Of a stretch of 64,000 nt of DNA, positions 29,453 through 38,763 are shown piece by piece. The notes under the pieces are model-generated. The model saw only the letters and a list, made by a program, of their open reading frames with translations, was not told the DNA's origin and searched no databases. Both the position numbers and the translations under genes were made by a program. This DNA comes from an uncultured Nitrosomonadaceae bacterium (lineage in GTDB: Bacteria; Pseudomonadota; Gammaproteobacteria; Burkholderiales; Nitrosomonadaceae), in NCBI GenBank assembly GCA_943787405.1, contig CALSMH010000003.1:415854-479853 (forward strand), in the 5' to 3' direction. How positions within the stretch are numbered: position 1 is the stretch's first letter; every line of letters starts with the position of its first letter.

Positions 29453-29974
29453 TTACGCGTAACGTAACACCATAGCTATACTCTTATTTGTATAAATTTC
29501 AATCCGATTTGTTACTTCTACTTTAAAACCAGCAGCAAGATAAGCGCGAATTGCGGCTTTATGACTCCGCGCCACTCCCAATATTATTTCGTCAATATCT
29601 CGTGTGGAATTGAGCCACTTGGAAGATGCGACAATTACCTCAGCCGCAACCTTCTTCCCATGCCAACTGGCTTCGCCAATAAGGATACCCATTACTGCAA
29701 ATCGATTTTTAGAGTCCACCGGCTCATATTTTATATTTCCAATATGGATCCCAGAATTCTTTTCGAAAATACCAAGAAACAAAACATCTTCCCGTTCACA
29801 TCGCTCTTGAACATATTGTTTGAGAGAGTCTAGACTTGGTTTTAATGTAGCCGCACTGATATATTGGCTTACTGTTTGATCAGTGAGCCAGCTTAAGTAA
29901 CGTTCGCCCACATCATCAGGAATTAACGACTTCAACAAAAAACGATCCGTAGAAATCACAACTGGAGGTATCAT
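29453..29974 (-). CDS. GNAT N-acetyltransferase (RimJ/RimL-like)
   Basis: A 173-aa acetyltransferase. It has the typical N-terminal FLKSLIPDDVGERYLSWL, followed by the GNAT motif A region near 95-125 (AVMGILIGEASWHGKKVAAE, acetyl-CoA pyrophosphate loop) and the C-terminal AIRAYLAAGFKVE block. In a nonulosonate locus such an enzyme can act as the C4 or C7 N-acetyltransferase (PseH/LegH role), but it could be a general sugar acetylase. Its start overlaps the stop of the neuB-like remnant, TGATG at 29972-29976. That fused context suggests that it once sat in an operon with an intact synthase. Confidence 0.82.
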   Translation of the reverse strand: MIPPVVISTDRFLLKSLIPDDVGERYLSWLTDQTVSQYISAATLKPSLDSLKQYVQERCEREDVLFLGIFEKNSGIHIGNIKYEPVDSKNRFAVMGILIGEASWHGKKVAAEVIVASSKWLNSTRDIDEIILGVARSHKAAIRAYLAAGFKVEVTNRIEIYTNKSIAMVLRYA

Positions 29975-30181
29975 CAGACGAGCAAATCCACAATAAGATC
30001 CGTTCCGCGCTTAGCATCTTGCTTTACAAACTTGACCAATACAAATTTAAGATATTTTGTTGGTAACTCGACAATATCCAACACACGCTCCAAAGATTGG
30101 TTATGATTGCCAGACATTTCTGGCTATAACAAATGTGGTTTGGTCTGTGCCAATTTCTTTATCAGCAATTCTTATGCTCAT
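29974..30181 (-). pseudogene. Frameshifted, internally deleted neuB/pseI remnant
   Basis: ATG 30181 opens MSIRIADKEIGTDQTTFVIA; after one extra A the next frame reads EMSGNHNQSLERVLDIVE, which together is the unmistakable N-terminus of NeuB/PseI-type synthases (VIAExSxNHxxSLExxLxIV). It then runs in frame into unrelated residues (KYLKFVLVKFVKQDAKRGTD, then LIVDLLV) and stops at 29974, overlapping the GNAT start. So about 300 residues of the synthase are missing and the tail probably belongs to another lost gene. A second scrap, ETAETFALGRNIIIVSDE, ends at 30181, just before the ATG. Confidence 0.82.
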
Positions 30182-30325
30182 TATTCATCACTCACAATTA
30201 TTATGTTCCTACCCAAAGCAAAAGTTTCGGCCGTCTCAAACCTATTCTATCGCAAAATGGTAGCAAATCAGAAATTGGACTACTAGTGTTCTGATATTCA
30301 TCCTCACTTTAGCATTCCTCCTTCA

Positions 30326-30361
30326 CACGGATCATCACTACCACCATCCTAATGATCCGTG
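30326..30361. other. 10-bp perfect inverted repeat
   Basis: CACGGATCAT (30326-30335) pairs with ATGATCCGTG (30352-30361) around a 16-nt loop, 26 bp after the aminotransferase stop. No T-run follows on either strand. It may be an end-of-operon hairpin or a relic of an inserted element. Confidence 0.55.
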
Positions 30362-30386
30362 AGCAGAAAATATCTATTCTTGTGCA

Positions 30387-31676
30387 TCAGCGCACTTTGA
30401 ATAATGGTTCTAGCGGCTGACAGCGCAGCATCGATTCAAGTTTTTTGTTGCGTACGCCCTCTACCAGCATCGGAATAACCTCATCATATGCATTGAGAAG
30501 TTTATCTAAATCAGCATCCGTGTGGCTGTAGCTCATGTTGTGGGTGCCAATAATCAGGATTCCGCGCGCAAACATCTCCTGCAAAAATAATGTCTTGATC
30601 TGCCACTGACTATAATTAGCCGTATCTTTAATCAAGAAAAAGCTCCATGTCGGATTTCCAGTGACGCCCAAAAAGTCTTCTGCACCTGCCGCAGCGATAC
30701 ATACCTTTAAGCCATCCATTACCTTTCTACCTTGCGTATAGAGCGTGTCGGTAACCGGCTTCCTCTCAAGTTTTTGCATGGTAGCAAGCGCCGCCACTAA
30801 AGATAGTGTCTCACCGCTGAAGGTGAAGGAAAAAAATATCTCTTCCATGAGTTGCATGACATCCGCACGGCCAACTACAGCCGACACTGGGTAGCCGTTG
30901 GCAAGCCCCTTGCCGAAAGTAGCCAGGTCTGGCATCACGCCGAAGTGCTGTTGAGCGCCGCCAATTGCGTAGCGGAAGCCGGTAACAGTCTCATCAAAGA
31001 TCAACAACGCACCATGTTTGTGCGTTAGCGCCTTCACTTCTTCCAGAAAACCAGGAAGGGGCTCTGTCACGTTCATCGGCTCAAGGATCACTGCTGCGAT
31101 TTTGTCAGGATACTCCTGAAATAACTTGGCAAGGCTGCTGATGTCATTATACGTCCAGGTATGTGAAAGGTCGCGGGTTACCTGGGGCACCCCGCGATTG
31201 CGCGCGGTAGTGCCAATGTACCAATCCTGCCAGCCATGGTAGCCACAGGTTGCAACATGATCGCGATTGGTAAAAGCCCGTGCCAGACGTATCGACCCAG
31301 CCGTGGCATCGGAGCCATTCTTGCCAAAACGCACTTTTTCAGCGCATGGCACAAGTTTGACGATCAGCTCAGCCACCTGCATTTCGAGCGGATGTGGTAA
31401 CGAAAAAATCACACCCTCCTCAAGCTGTGCCCGCACGGCGGCATCCACATCTGGATCGCAATAACCCAAAGTAATCGCAGCCAAACCGTTGACAAAGTCG
31501 ATGTATTCGTTGCCATCGGCATCCCATACCCGGCTACCCTTGCCACGCTGAATAAAGAAAGGTGAAACGTCCATCGGGTATTGAGTTTTGCTTTTACTGA
31601 ATGTCTGTGACCCAAGGGGTATAGTTTTTAATGCTCTTTCCAACAAATCTTCAGAATGATGGTAGCGTTCAGACAT
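30387..31676 (-). CDS. Class III aminotransferase (glutamate-1-semialdehyde-aminomutase-like)
   Basis: A 429-aa PLP enzyme. The PLP lysine lies in DLATFGKGLANGYPVSA (about 252-268), the cofactor Asp in LLIFDETVTGFRYA (about 222-235), and FGKNGSDATAGSIRLARA near 117-134 is typical of the GSA-AM subgroup. True HemL makes ALA, but sequence in polysaccharide clusters is commonly a sugar or aldehyde aminotransferase. Here it is last of the operon, 4 bp after the SpsF-like gene, so it should act in the same sugar route and not in haem synthesis. Its amino acceptor is unknown. Confidence 0.9.
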   Translation of the reverse strand: MSERYHHSEDLLERALKTIPLGSQTFSKSKTQYPMDVSPFFIQRGKGSRVWDADGNEYIDFVNGLAAITLGYCDPDVDAAVRAQLEEGVIFSLPHPLEMQVAELIVKLVPCAEKVRFGKNGSDATAGSIRLARAFTNRDHVATCGYHGWQDWYIGTTARNRGVPQVTRDLSHTWTYNDISSLAKLFQEYPDKIAAVILEPMNVTEPLPGFLEEVKALTHKHGALLIFDETVTGFRYAIGGAQQHFGVMPDLATFGKGLANGYPVSAVVGRADVMQLMEEIFFSFTFSGETLSLVAALATMQKLERKPVTDTLYTQGRKVMDGLKVCIAAAGAEDFLGVTGNPTWSFFLIKDTANYSQWQIKTLFLQEMFARGILIIGTHNMSYSHTDADLDKLLNAYDEVIPMLVEGVRNKKLESMLRCQPLEPLFKVR

Positions 31677-31680
31677 ATTA

Positions 31681-32460
31681 TTATTTCTCTTTGGCTTGGT
31701 TAGCGGTTAATGACAAATCTGCGTTGAATGACTTTTGATAACCTTCATTACGCTTATGCTCTGTGTTCCAGTGCGCCAGTTCCGATCGTTGATCCAGCAA
31801 GTCCAGAATATCCTGCGTCACAAAATTTGGGTTGGTTGGATAAAGTGCTTCATAGATCATGGTAATCAATTCGAAATCTTTTGGCTCATCCACCGTCCAG
31901 CGCAAATGGGACAAGTCAGTTGAACTCTTGAAATGACCTATCTTGAAGCGAAGTGGATGCTGATATATGAACGGTGTCACATGTTCACGTTGTGATAGTA
32001 GTTGGGCTTCTCGCCATACCTGTTCAAGACAGGTAAAACGGAATACCTCCACATCCAATCCATCAGGGTATGTGGCCTGAATCGAATTGCTGGCATAGTC
32101 GAAACCGCCACCCGTATAGAATTCGATGGCTTCATCGATCAGCTGTGGATCCGTTAATGGGCAATCTGCCGTAAGACGCACAACATGTTCAGGGGTAAAT
32201 ACCCGCGCGGCCTGATAGAATCGGTCCAGCACATCATCGAGGCTTCCACGATGACATTCAATACCATTCTCTTTACATAACTTATATATAAGATCATCGG
32301 TTGGCTCAGTACTGATCGCCACCAGCAACTGGTCTATTTTCTGTGATTTTTGCAGTCGTTCTATCTGTCTTAACAGCATAGGCACGCCAAGCAGCGACTT
32401 GAGCACCTTTCCCGGCAAGCGGGATGATGAAACACGTGCCTGCAATATTGCCAATATCAT
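31681..32460 (-). CDS. SpsF-like cytidylyltransferase domain protein
   Basis: A 259-aa GT-A/nucleotidyltransferase-like protein. It starts ILAILQARVSSSRLPGKVLK (2-21), the COG1861 SpsF signature, and has VVRLTADCPLTDP near 93-105 and HLRWTVDEPKDFELI near 190-204. Related to CMP-sugar synthetases, in sps/pse clusters it is proposed to activate acid sugars or aminosugars, but the activity is not fixed by sequence. It overlaps the aldo/keto reductase by 4 bp and is followed by the aminotransferase at 4 bp, a strict three-gene unit often seen in nonulosonate-related loci. Confidence 0.85.
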   Translation of the reverse strand: MILAILQARVSSSRLPGKVLKSLLGVPMLLRQIERLQKSQKIDQLLVAISTEPTDDLIYKLCKENGIECHRGSLDDVLDRFYQAARVFTPEHVVRLTADCPLTDPQLIDEAIEFYTGGGFDYASNSIQATYPDGLDVEVFRFTCLEQVWREAQLLSQREHVTPFIYQHPLRFKIGHFKSSTDLSHLRWTVDEPKDFELITMIYEALYPTNPNFVTQDILDLLDQRSELAHWNTEHKRNEGYQKSFNADLSLTANQAKEK

Positions 32461-33350
32461 TTCTTTTCCTTATCAAATTGCCATAAAGCAGGATTGACTA
32501 TCGATTCGTCCTCTATCGCGAATTCGGCTAATTCATTAGAGTCGACCTCGACTTGCGCTGCCTCACATATCTCCCCGAGTTGCAGGGCGTTGTTCACCCC
32601 GCAAATAACTTGGTCGATCTCTTGTAAGCCTAAAACAAAACCCAGTGCCGCCTGGATTGGTGTTAAACCACGTGCTCGTATAAAACAATGGTAAGACTCG
32701 AGATTTTTGCGTATTACATCAAAATATTCAGGTACATTTTGCAGTTCCATCAGCAACAATCCCTGCAAAAATGTCGAACGCGCATGTATTTCAACACCAA
32801 CACTTTTAAGTTTTTGTAGATGGCCGCTTTGTAGTAGACGTTGGTCCAGTACATTAATCGGCAACTGGACCAAATCTATTTGAAACCGCTCCATCACTTG
32901 ATCAATCTGACTACCTGAGTAGGCCGACACGCCGACCTTGCTAACCAAGCCATTCTGCTTCAATTTCAATAACCGATTCACCAGCAACTCGCCTCCAGGT
33001 AGCAATAGATCTTCTGCCCTGTGAATCAACAAGCCATATACAGAGGATGCGCCCAGCTGTGCAAGGGAAGAATGCAGCATATCTTCCAGATGTTGGGCGT
33101 CCGACTCATCTAGCACTTGCTTGGAAAACTGCGGGGTTTTTGTAACTATCTTGAAACCTGGCCTCTGTGGCAGGGACTCTCCCAACACTGCTTCGCTATC
33201 CCCGTAGAGAGCTGCGGTATCAATCACTCGGATGCCGTTATTTTCAGCTGCGGTGAGTATTGCGCCAACTTCCGTTTGTGAAGTCTTTCCAGCCTTGTTC
33301 GAGATACCGTAATTCACACCAAATTGTACGGTGCCAAGTGCAATCCTCAC
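32457..33350 (-). CDS. Aldo/keto reductase
   Basis: A 297-aa NADPH-dependent (alpha/beta)8 oxidoreductase. The catalytic tetrad is visible: Asp and Tyr in IDTAALYGDSEAVLG (about 43-57), Lys in FKIVTKTPQ and His in GLLIHRAEDLL. It lacks the C-terminal cofactor loop of large AKRs, which is normal for the small bacterial sugar-locus members. It overlaps the PseC-like aminotransferase by 4 bp upstream and SpsF by 4 bp downstream, so it reduces or oxidises an intermediate of the same sugar pathway. The substrate is not known. Confidence 0.9.
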   Translation of the reverse strand: MRIALGTVQFGVNYGISNKAGKTSQTEVGAILTAAENNGIRVIDTAALYGDSEAVLGESLPQRPGFKIVTKTPQFSKQVLDESDAQHLEDMLHSSLAQLGASSVYGLLIHRAEDLLLPGGELLVNRLLKLKQNGLVSKVGVSAYSGSQIDQVMERFQIDLVQLPINVLDQRLLQSGHLQKLKSVGVEIHARSTFLQGLLLMELQNVPEYFDVIRKNLESYHCFIRARGLTPIQAALGFVLGLQEIDQVICGVNNALQLGEICEAAQVEVDSNELAEFAIEDESIVNPALWQFDKEKK

Positions 33351-34519
33351 CCTACAAGCTCCTTGAAGGCTGATATGACATCATTTTGCTGCTCATCTGT
33401 CAGATCATAGAATAGCGGGATACTCAAGCCTTCCTGATAATAGGATTGGGCATTCGGGTATTCCTCGGGATTAAAACCAAGCATCCGGTAATGGGGCTGG
33501 GCAGGCACCGGAATATAATGCACTTGACTGCCAATGTCCCGTGACCTGAGCTCCTGCATCAGCTGCCCCCTATTCAAACCGATTGAGTCAAAATCAATCC
33601 GCAGCACATAGAGGTGGTGGCCGCTCTGATCACGCCCCATAGCCTGGGCAGGGCGACAATTACGTATACCAGCAAACGCCTCGTCATATTTCTTAACTAG
33701 AGCACGTCGTCGGGCAATAAATCTATCGAGTTTTTTAAACTGAGAAAGTGCTAACCCGCATTGAATGTCAGTGATACGATAGTGAAAACCGAGTTCCTGC
33801 ATTTCGTAGTACCAAGGGTTTCGCACACCATTGGTCTCTGCTTGCTCTGGCAATTGGAACGGATCGTCAGATTTGTTGATACCATGGCTGCGCAGCCGCA
33901 GCAGTTTGCGATAGGTGGCCTCGTCATTGGTGGTGATCATGCCTCCCTCACCTGCGGCTATCGCTTTGACAGGATGGAAGGAAAAAATTGTCATCAGTGA
34001 ATAAGCGCAGGAACCTACGCGTTGTCCGTTTGGATAAGTTGCTCCCAGAGCGTGAGCCGCATCTTCAATCACGACTACACCTGCTTTGTCAGCAATTGAT
34101 TTGATAGCCAACATGCCGCATGGTAGGCCAGCAAAATGAACTGGCATCAAGGCTCGAACATCCGGATTTTTTGCCAGCGTCTGTTTGAGACTTTCTAGAG
34201 ACATATTTATTGTATCCGGATCAATGTCTGCAAAGATCACGCGACCGCCAACGTAGAGCGCTGCATTGGCGCTAGCTACAAATGTTATTGGGGTTGTCAC
34301 TAGCGCTTTGCCAGGGCCGACACCTGCTGCCAGTGCTGCAAGATGCAAGGCAGCAGTGCCGCTAGACACCGCGACTGCATATGTGGCACCTGTATATTTC
34401 GCAATAGCCTGCTCAAATGCCTCTACCGCAAGGCCTTGCGTCAGCATTCCGCTTCTTAACACATCGACAACGGCCTGAATGTCATCCTCATCGATATGAT
34501 GCTTTCCATATGAAATCAT
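33347..34519 (-). CDS. pseC: DegT/DnrJ/EryC1-type sugar aminotransferase, PseC-like
   Basis: A 390-aa PLP enzyme that aminates a nucleotide 4-keto-sugar, as PseC does on UDP-4-keto-6-deoxy-AltNAc. I chose ATG 34519 (ATGA overlap with the upstream SDR stop) in place of a longer frame at 34618. The PLP Lys is in IFSFHPVKAIAAGEGGM (about 180-196), the cofactor Asp in VVVIEDAAHALGATY, and YGKHHIDEDDIQAVVDVL opens the protein, as in PseC. pseB is present 19 kb to the right, so the pair could form one pathway. Legionaminic- or perosamine-type aminotransferases belong to the same family, so the exact role is inferred. Confidence 0.85.
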   Translation of the reverse strand: MISYGKHHIDEDDIQAVVDVLRSGMLTQGLAVEAFEQAIAKYTGATYAVAVSSGTAALHLAALAAGVGPGKALVTTPITFVASANAALYVGGRVIFADIDPDTINMSLESLKQTLAKNPDVRALMPVHFAGLPCGMLAIKSIADKAGVVVIEDAAHALGATYPNGQRVGSCAYSLMTIFSFHPVKAIAAGEGGMITTNDEATYRKLLRLRSHGINKSDDPFQLPEQAETNGVRNPWYYEMQELGFHYRITDIQCGLALSQFKKLDRFIARRRALVKKYDEAFAGIRNCRPAQAMGRDQSGHHLYVLRIDFDSIGLNRGQLMQELRSRDIGSQVHYIPVPAQPHYRMLGFNPEEYPNAQSYYQEGLSIPLFYDLTDEQQNDVISAFKELVG

Positions 34520-35430
34520 AAACTTTGTATCTCCCTGGCCAGTCCCCTTTGTTCTTGTTGATAAAGTCTGGTGAGGTGTTCTGATATATTTCCAAGCTGT
34601 CTGCCGAGCAACTTGCACGCTTTCTTATTTGACAAACTCATGTCTCGAGGGCGTTGGACCAGTGCAACTTGATCGGCCAGCAATACTGGCTTGATCAAGC
34701 TGGCATCAAGGCCAAATTTCTCCGCAACCCTGATTCCAAATCCGCATTTAGAAGTGCGTTCATCTCCAACAATGTTGACGATACCTGTTGCCTTTAAGTC
34801 GAGCAGCTCATGCGCTGCTCTTGCTACTACCTCCACAAGTATTGGTGTGTAGAAAACATCTTGAAACAGACTTATTTTTTGACCATCCCGAAGTTTATCT
34901 ACGATCATATCACTAAATGAGTGACGGTAACTTGTTCTCCAACCATAGAAATTTGTGCGCAACACCAAAGCTTCAGGATGTACGCCAAGAACCCTTAATT
35001 CTGCCTCAGCTTTTGTTCTCCCATATACGTTTACTGGTGCAATATGGCTGGTTTCGGCAAGTAATGGCATTTCTCCAGAAAAGAGATGATCTGTTGATAT
35101 ATGTATCAGCGGCAGGCCAAGTTTTGCACAAGCTTTGGCCACGTTTCCCGCCAGGTTAACATTGATATGACGTGCTAGGCCTGGCTTGGCTTCGCACTGT
35201 TCAACACTGGTAAAGCCCGCCGCGTGTACGACAATGCTGATTCGAGCCTCATCAAATGTTTGCACGAGATCCTCAACTGACTCGAGATCTACTATCCGAG
35301 TTTGTATACCTGCGAGTGAGACTATCCGCTCATGAAGGCCAAGAGTAACCGCATGGCTTTCCCTGATCGCCAATGCCCAGTTAAGGGCGAGCAAGCCAGA
35401 CCCGCCGGTGATGAATATTTTCGCAGTCAT
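34516..35430 (-). CDS. RmlD-like NAD(P)-dependent sugar reductase
   Basis: A 304-aa SDR of the dTDP-4-dehydrorhamnose reductase subfamily. It has GGSGLLALNWALAI (8-21, a slightly altered glycine motif), IVVHAAGFTSVEQCEAKP near 69-86, HISTDHLFSGE near 115-125 and YGRTKAEAELRVLG with the Tyr/Lys pair near 140-153. No rmlB or rmlC is close, so it probably reduces a different keto-sugar. It is embedded in the operon by 4-bp overlaps on both sides: ATGA with the pseC-like gene and an overlap with the GT-B gene upstream. Confidence 0.85.
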   Translation of the reverse strand: MTAKIFITGGSGLLALNWALAIRESHAVTLGLHERIVSLAGIQTRIVDLESVEDLVQTFDEARISIVVHAAGFTSVEQCEAKPGLARHINVNLAGNVAKACAKLGLPLIHISTDHLFSGEMPLLAETSHIAPVNVYGRTKAEAELRVLGVHPEALVLRTNFYGWRTSYRHSFSDMIVDKLRDGQKISLFQDVFYTPILVEVVARAAHELLDLKATGIVNIVGDERTSKCGFGIRVAEKFGLDASLIKPVLLADQVALVQRPRDMSLSNKKACKLLGRQLGNISEHLTRLYQQEQRGLAREIQSL

Positions 35431-36833
35431 GCTAGGATATCCTTACATAAATCTCGCAACCTTTCACCGTATATTCTTGAATCATCATAGTAATAATATC
35501 GGCGCTGGCCATCTACTTTCTCAGCATCCAAATTATCACGCTGCCGCCATACATCTATTAAACTATCCTCCAATTTATTTATATTGTCACATAAACTAAT
35601 CGCTTCAATCGTATCCAACCCCTCAAAATGCTTGTAGTACTTGAAAGCATTATGCTGACTAGTTAAATGCTTACCATCATCATAAACCAAAGCCAGAAAG
35701 CGTTTTCTAAATATCAATGCCTCAATAAGCATCGAGGTAAGTCCACCAATTACAAACTCTGCGTTTTGCAAGAGGCTCGGGTAGTACGAAATTACAGGCT
35801 GCGTTCTCTGTAAACTGTCTTTTCGCGAGTAGATATCTACCAACTGCGGATCCACAACAACGTGTTCCAAATTCATGCCTATTATCGTATCAGCGCCATG
35901 CCGCCAAGGGTGGGGTCGATAAACAAGTTTTACACCTGAAAACAAGCCTTGGTTTTCTGTAATAATTTTGTTTAATTTTTCAAGTGCGCCAGCTTCATCG
36001 TATGCCAGGGCTGTACCCACAAAAAGTATATACTTATAATCGAAGTGACTATTCAAACAAGTATCGCGTACACGGAAATACTCATCAAACCTTGGCGTAC
36101 CTAAACAAGTAACCTGATTTATATGGAAACCTTGTATCTCACAAGCATGCTCAACACTCTGCTCGCCCCAAACACCTATATGCGTAGGCTTTACCCAAAG
36201 CACTGACTTGCTAGACAAATTATCCCAATTATCGACTAAGAACAGAGTAGGAATCTTAAACTTATCACATGCACGCACAAGATCTATCCCATCAGGATCA
36301 TAGCCTGAACTTGGAAACAATACCAACGCGGGTCTTAACTCTTCAATCAATGAGGCAATATCGGGGTTTATGACTAATATTTTTTTGAGATGTTTATAAT
36401 ATAAGGGGAATACAACTCTATTAGAAAATAGGTAGAGAGCTGATTTATTTTTAAGCCAACGCAAAACCCTCCAAATAATTTTTAGCGCTCTTATAAATAA
36501 ATTAGTATGTTCAGGAAACAGTAGATTTAGCTCATACGCTCTCATTATCCTAAATTTGAAAGACTTAGATTTGTTGCGATAGTGCCACATCAGTAGATTA
36601 AACATCTTGAAATGTTTACTGTGTATACATTGATCAAAACCATAATATCGCACATTATCGTCACTAGAGAAGTGTGACGAATCTTTAACTTCTTTCGACA
36701 ATAAATAAGAACAGTTGTAATCTTTTTTTAACTCTTTAAAAGCATCGGTAGTAATATAGTTTCTGATGTAATGATCAGAAGATATAACGATCAGGAGCTT
36801 GGCTTTAACCAAGTTTGATTTAGTGTTAACCAT
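35427..36833 (-). CDS. GT-B-like capsule/polysaccharide transferase
   Basis: A 468-aa protein with a Rossmann-like N-terminus (AKLLIVISSDHYIRNYITTD), an IPTLFLVDNWDNLSSKSVL block near 204-222, LVYRPHPWRHGAD near 316-328 and a late GGLTSMLIEALIFRKRFLAL segment near 372-391. The RPHPWR and G-G-x-T-S-M patterns are those of GT-B proteins related to capsule polysaccharide or CDP-glycerol glycerophosphotransferases. No motif fixes its donor. It lies 12 bp after the transketolase and overlaps the RmlD-like gene by 4 bp. AT-rich compared with the transketolase. Confidence 0.7.
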   Translation of the reverse strand: MVNTKSNLVKAKLLIVISSDHYIRNYITTDAFKELKKDYNCSYLLSKEVKDSSHFSSDDNVRYYGFDQCIHSKHFKMFNLLMWHYRNKSKSFKFRIMRAYELNLLFPEHTNLFIRALKIIWRVLRWLKNKSALYLFSNRVVFPLYYKHLKKILVINPDIASLIEELRPALVLFPSSGYDPDGIDLVRACDKFKIPTLFLVDNWDNLSSKSVLWVKPTHIGVWGEQSVEHACEIQGFHINQVTCLGTPRFDEYFRVRDTCLNSHFDYKYILFVGTALAYDEAGALEKLNKIITENQGLFSGVKLVYRPHPWRHGADTIIGMNLEHVVVDPQLVDIYSRKDSLQRTQPVISYYPSLLQNAEFVIGGLTSMLIEALIFRKRFLALVYDDGKHLTSQHNAFKYYKHFEGLDTIEAISLCDNINKLEDSLIDVWRQRDNLDAEKVDGQRRYYYYDDSRIYGERLRDLCKDILA

Positions 36834-36845
36834 ACCAACTGACGC

Positions 36846-38756
36846 CTATAAAAGACTACTCATTGATTCGAATATTTCGTCAGCACTTAATTTATGAGCT
36901 TGCAATACATCATGATGAGCGCCTGATACGGGGATACCTTCAATGCCGAATCGAATAAATTTCGGTTTAAATTTATTCGATTTTGCTATTACTTCTGCAA
37001 CACGGCCACCCTGCCCACCCTCATAGTAATGATTATCAAGGGAGATTAATAATGGGCAATCGTCTATTTCCTGTATTAGCCAATCTTCATCAATTCTATT
37101 GAGCCAGGGTAGGTTAATTATCTTTACCAATTTACCGGCTTCTAGTTTAAGCCTATTAGCAACTTGCACAGCAACCGATAATAAAATAGGCCCATAGGCA
37201 ATAATCACCGCATCGTCCCCTTCGGTCAACGCAACACCTTTGCCTATCTCAGGCGCATATCCACCCGGCAACGCATAAGGTAAAACCCATGGCAAGCTAA
37301 CAAGACGTAAGTAGCTACTCAGTTTGTTTGTGTTAACAGCCCAATCGAGAAGCATTCCCACTTCTTCCTCGCAGGAGGGTTCCATTAATGTTAATCCAGG
37401 TATAGCAGCAAGTGCTGAAATGTCCCGTATAGCCTGATGAGAGTGTCCAGGTCCGCCGGGAATTACGCCGGCAAGCGAGCCAACATAGATAATTTTTGTT
37501 CGTTCGGTTGCATTATTGTATATCTGCTCATTCGGGCGTGCGGAGAGGAAACAGGCAAAGGAGTGCACGACAGGAATTAGACCTCTTAAGGCCATGCCAC
37601 CTGCGGTTGAAACCATATCTTGTTCCGCAATTCCGCATTCAAAAAAACGCTGCGGAAACTGTTCTCGAAAAGGGATCAACCCTGTATCTAGGACCAGATC
37701 GGCGTCTAGGGCGACGAGATTGGGGTGTTTTTTGGCCTGATCCAGTAAGGCCAAGGTATAGGCGGGGATAAGACGTTGTGCCGAAGCTGGTGACGGCAGG
37801 GTGCCCTCACGCTTGATTGTCTCGTAGGTAAGATCATCATGACTGACCTCGCTCAAACGCTGTTGCAGGCGACTGCGGATTTCCTGTACTGCTAGCCGAT
37901 AGGAATCGGCATCAGGCGCCCCGCTATGAAAACGATACATTGCGAGGTCGGAATCCAGAGAGGTGTGCTCCATGAAAGAAACACCCTTACCCTTAACCGT
38001 ATCGGCAATGATGACCTGAGGGCGTTTCTCATCTCTCATCGAGGCCAGCGCTGAAGAGAATGCGCCAATGTCGTGACCGTCGCAACGCCTGACACACCAT
38101 CCGAATACATTAAATTTTGCTTCCAGGTCACCAAGGTCGGAGACGTTCTTTACGAAGGTGTCTGACTGTAATTTATTGTGGTCGACGATGACAGTGATTT
38201 CATTTAGGCCGAAATTAACTGCAGAAACCAGCGATTCCCAGAATTGACCTTCCTGAAGCTCGCCGTCACCAGTCATGACAAACACATGCCCCGGCCGGTT
38301 TGCAAGCCGACTGGCAAATACCATGCCCTTGGCCTTGGAAACACCCATCCCCAGAGAACCTGTGTTCGTGATAATCTCCGGCGTCCCGATATCTGGGTGA
38401 CCGGGTAAGCCACCAATTTTACGTAGTTTGTGGATAAGATCGAACTCAAGCCTACCCATACCAATGAGCACGGAGTAATAGGCTGGAGCATCGTGGCCCT
38501 TGGAGCTAAAGAAAATATCTTCATCACACATTTCTTCCAGCAGCAACCAGCTAATGATATCCAAACTACTAAAGCAGCTGCCGATATGGCCGGATCCTGC
38601 ACGAGCAATCATATAGAGCGCATTGAGTCGGCACATATCTGCGAAGATGGCGACGCGCTGCTCTCGCGGCAGATTCACAGTGCGAATTCGTTGGAATTCA
38701 GTATAAGGAATATAGTAAAGGGTGCCTTCTACGGCTTGCCCAATTTGATCGCCCAC
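36846..38756 (-). CDS. Full-length transketolase in a glycan operon
   Basis: A 636-aa TPP enzyme that moves two-carbon ketol units between sugar phosphates. N-terminal TPP half: AGSGHIGSCFSSLDI and the GDG-x-N motif (MTGDGELQEGQF, then VDHNKLQ). C-terminal half: FFECGIAEQDMVSTAGGMAL with the catalytic Glu, and PGGPGHSHQAIRDI. The start is GTG 38756; AGGAG (38764-38768) sits seven bases before it and overlaps the preceding stop, while an in-frame ATG at 38927 would reach 160 bp into the previous gene. A complete transketolase in a polysaccharide operon suggests a dedicated supply of an unusual aldose/ketose phosphate. Confidence 0.88.
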   Translation of the reverse strand: MGDQIGQAVEGTLYYIPYTEFQRIRTVNLPREQRVAIFADMCRLNALYMIARAGSGHIGSCFSSLDIISWLLLEEMCDEDIFFSSKGHDAPAYYSVLIGMGRLEFDLIHKLRKIGGLPGHPDIGTPEIITNTGSLGMGVSKAKGMVFASRLANRPGHVFVMTGDGELQEGQFWESLVSAVNFGLNEITVIVDHNKLQSDTFVKNVSDLGDLEAKFNVFGWCVRRCDGHDIGAFSSALASMRDEKRPQVIIADTVKGKGVSFMEHTSLDSDLAMYRFHSGAPDADSYRLAVQEIRSRLQQRLSEVSHDDLTYETIKREGTLPSPASAQRLIPAYTLALLDQAKKHPNLVALDADLVLDTGLIPFREQFPQRFFECGIAEQDMVSTAGGMALRGLIPVVHSFACFLSARPNEQIYNNATERTKIIYVGSLAGVIPGGPGHSHQAIRDISALAAIPGLTLMEPSCEEEVGMLLDWAVNTNKLSSYLRLVSLPWVLPYALPGGYAPEIGKGVALTEGDDAVIIAYGPILLSVAVQVANRLKLEAGKLVKIINLPWLNRIDEDWLIQEIDDCPLLISLDNHYYEGGQGGRVAEVIAKSNKFKPKFIRFGIEGIPVSGAHHDVLQAHKLSADEIFESMSSLL

Positions 38757-38763
38757 GTTATTG

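Noticed and set aside
30387..31676. Assignment of the class III aminotransferase as hemL
   Set aside because: Subgroup motifs are shared, but operon position among sugar enzymes argues against haem synthesis.
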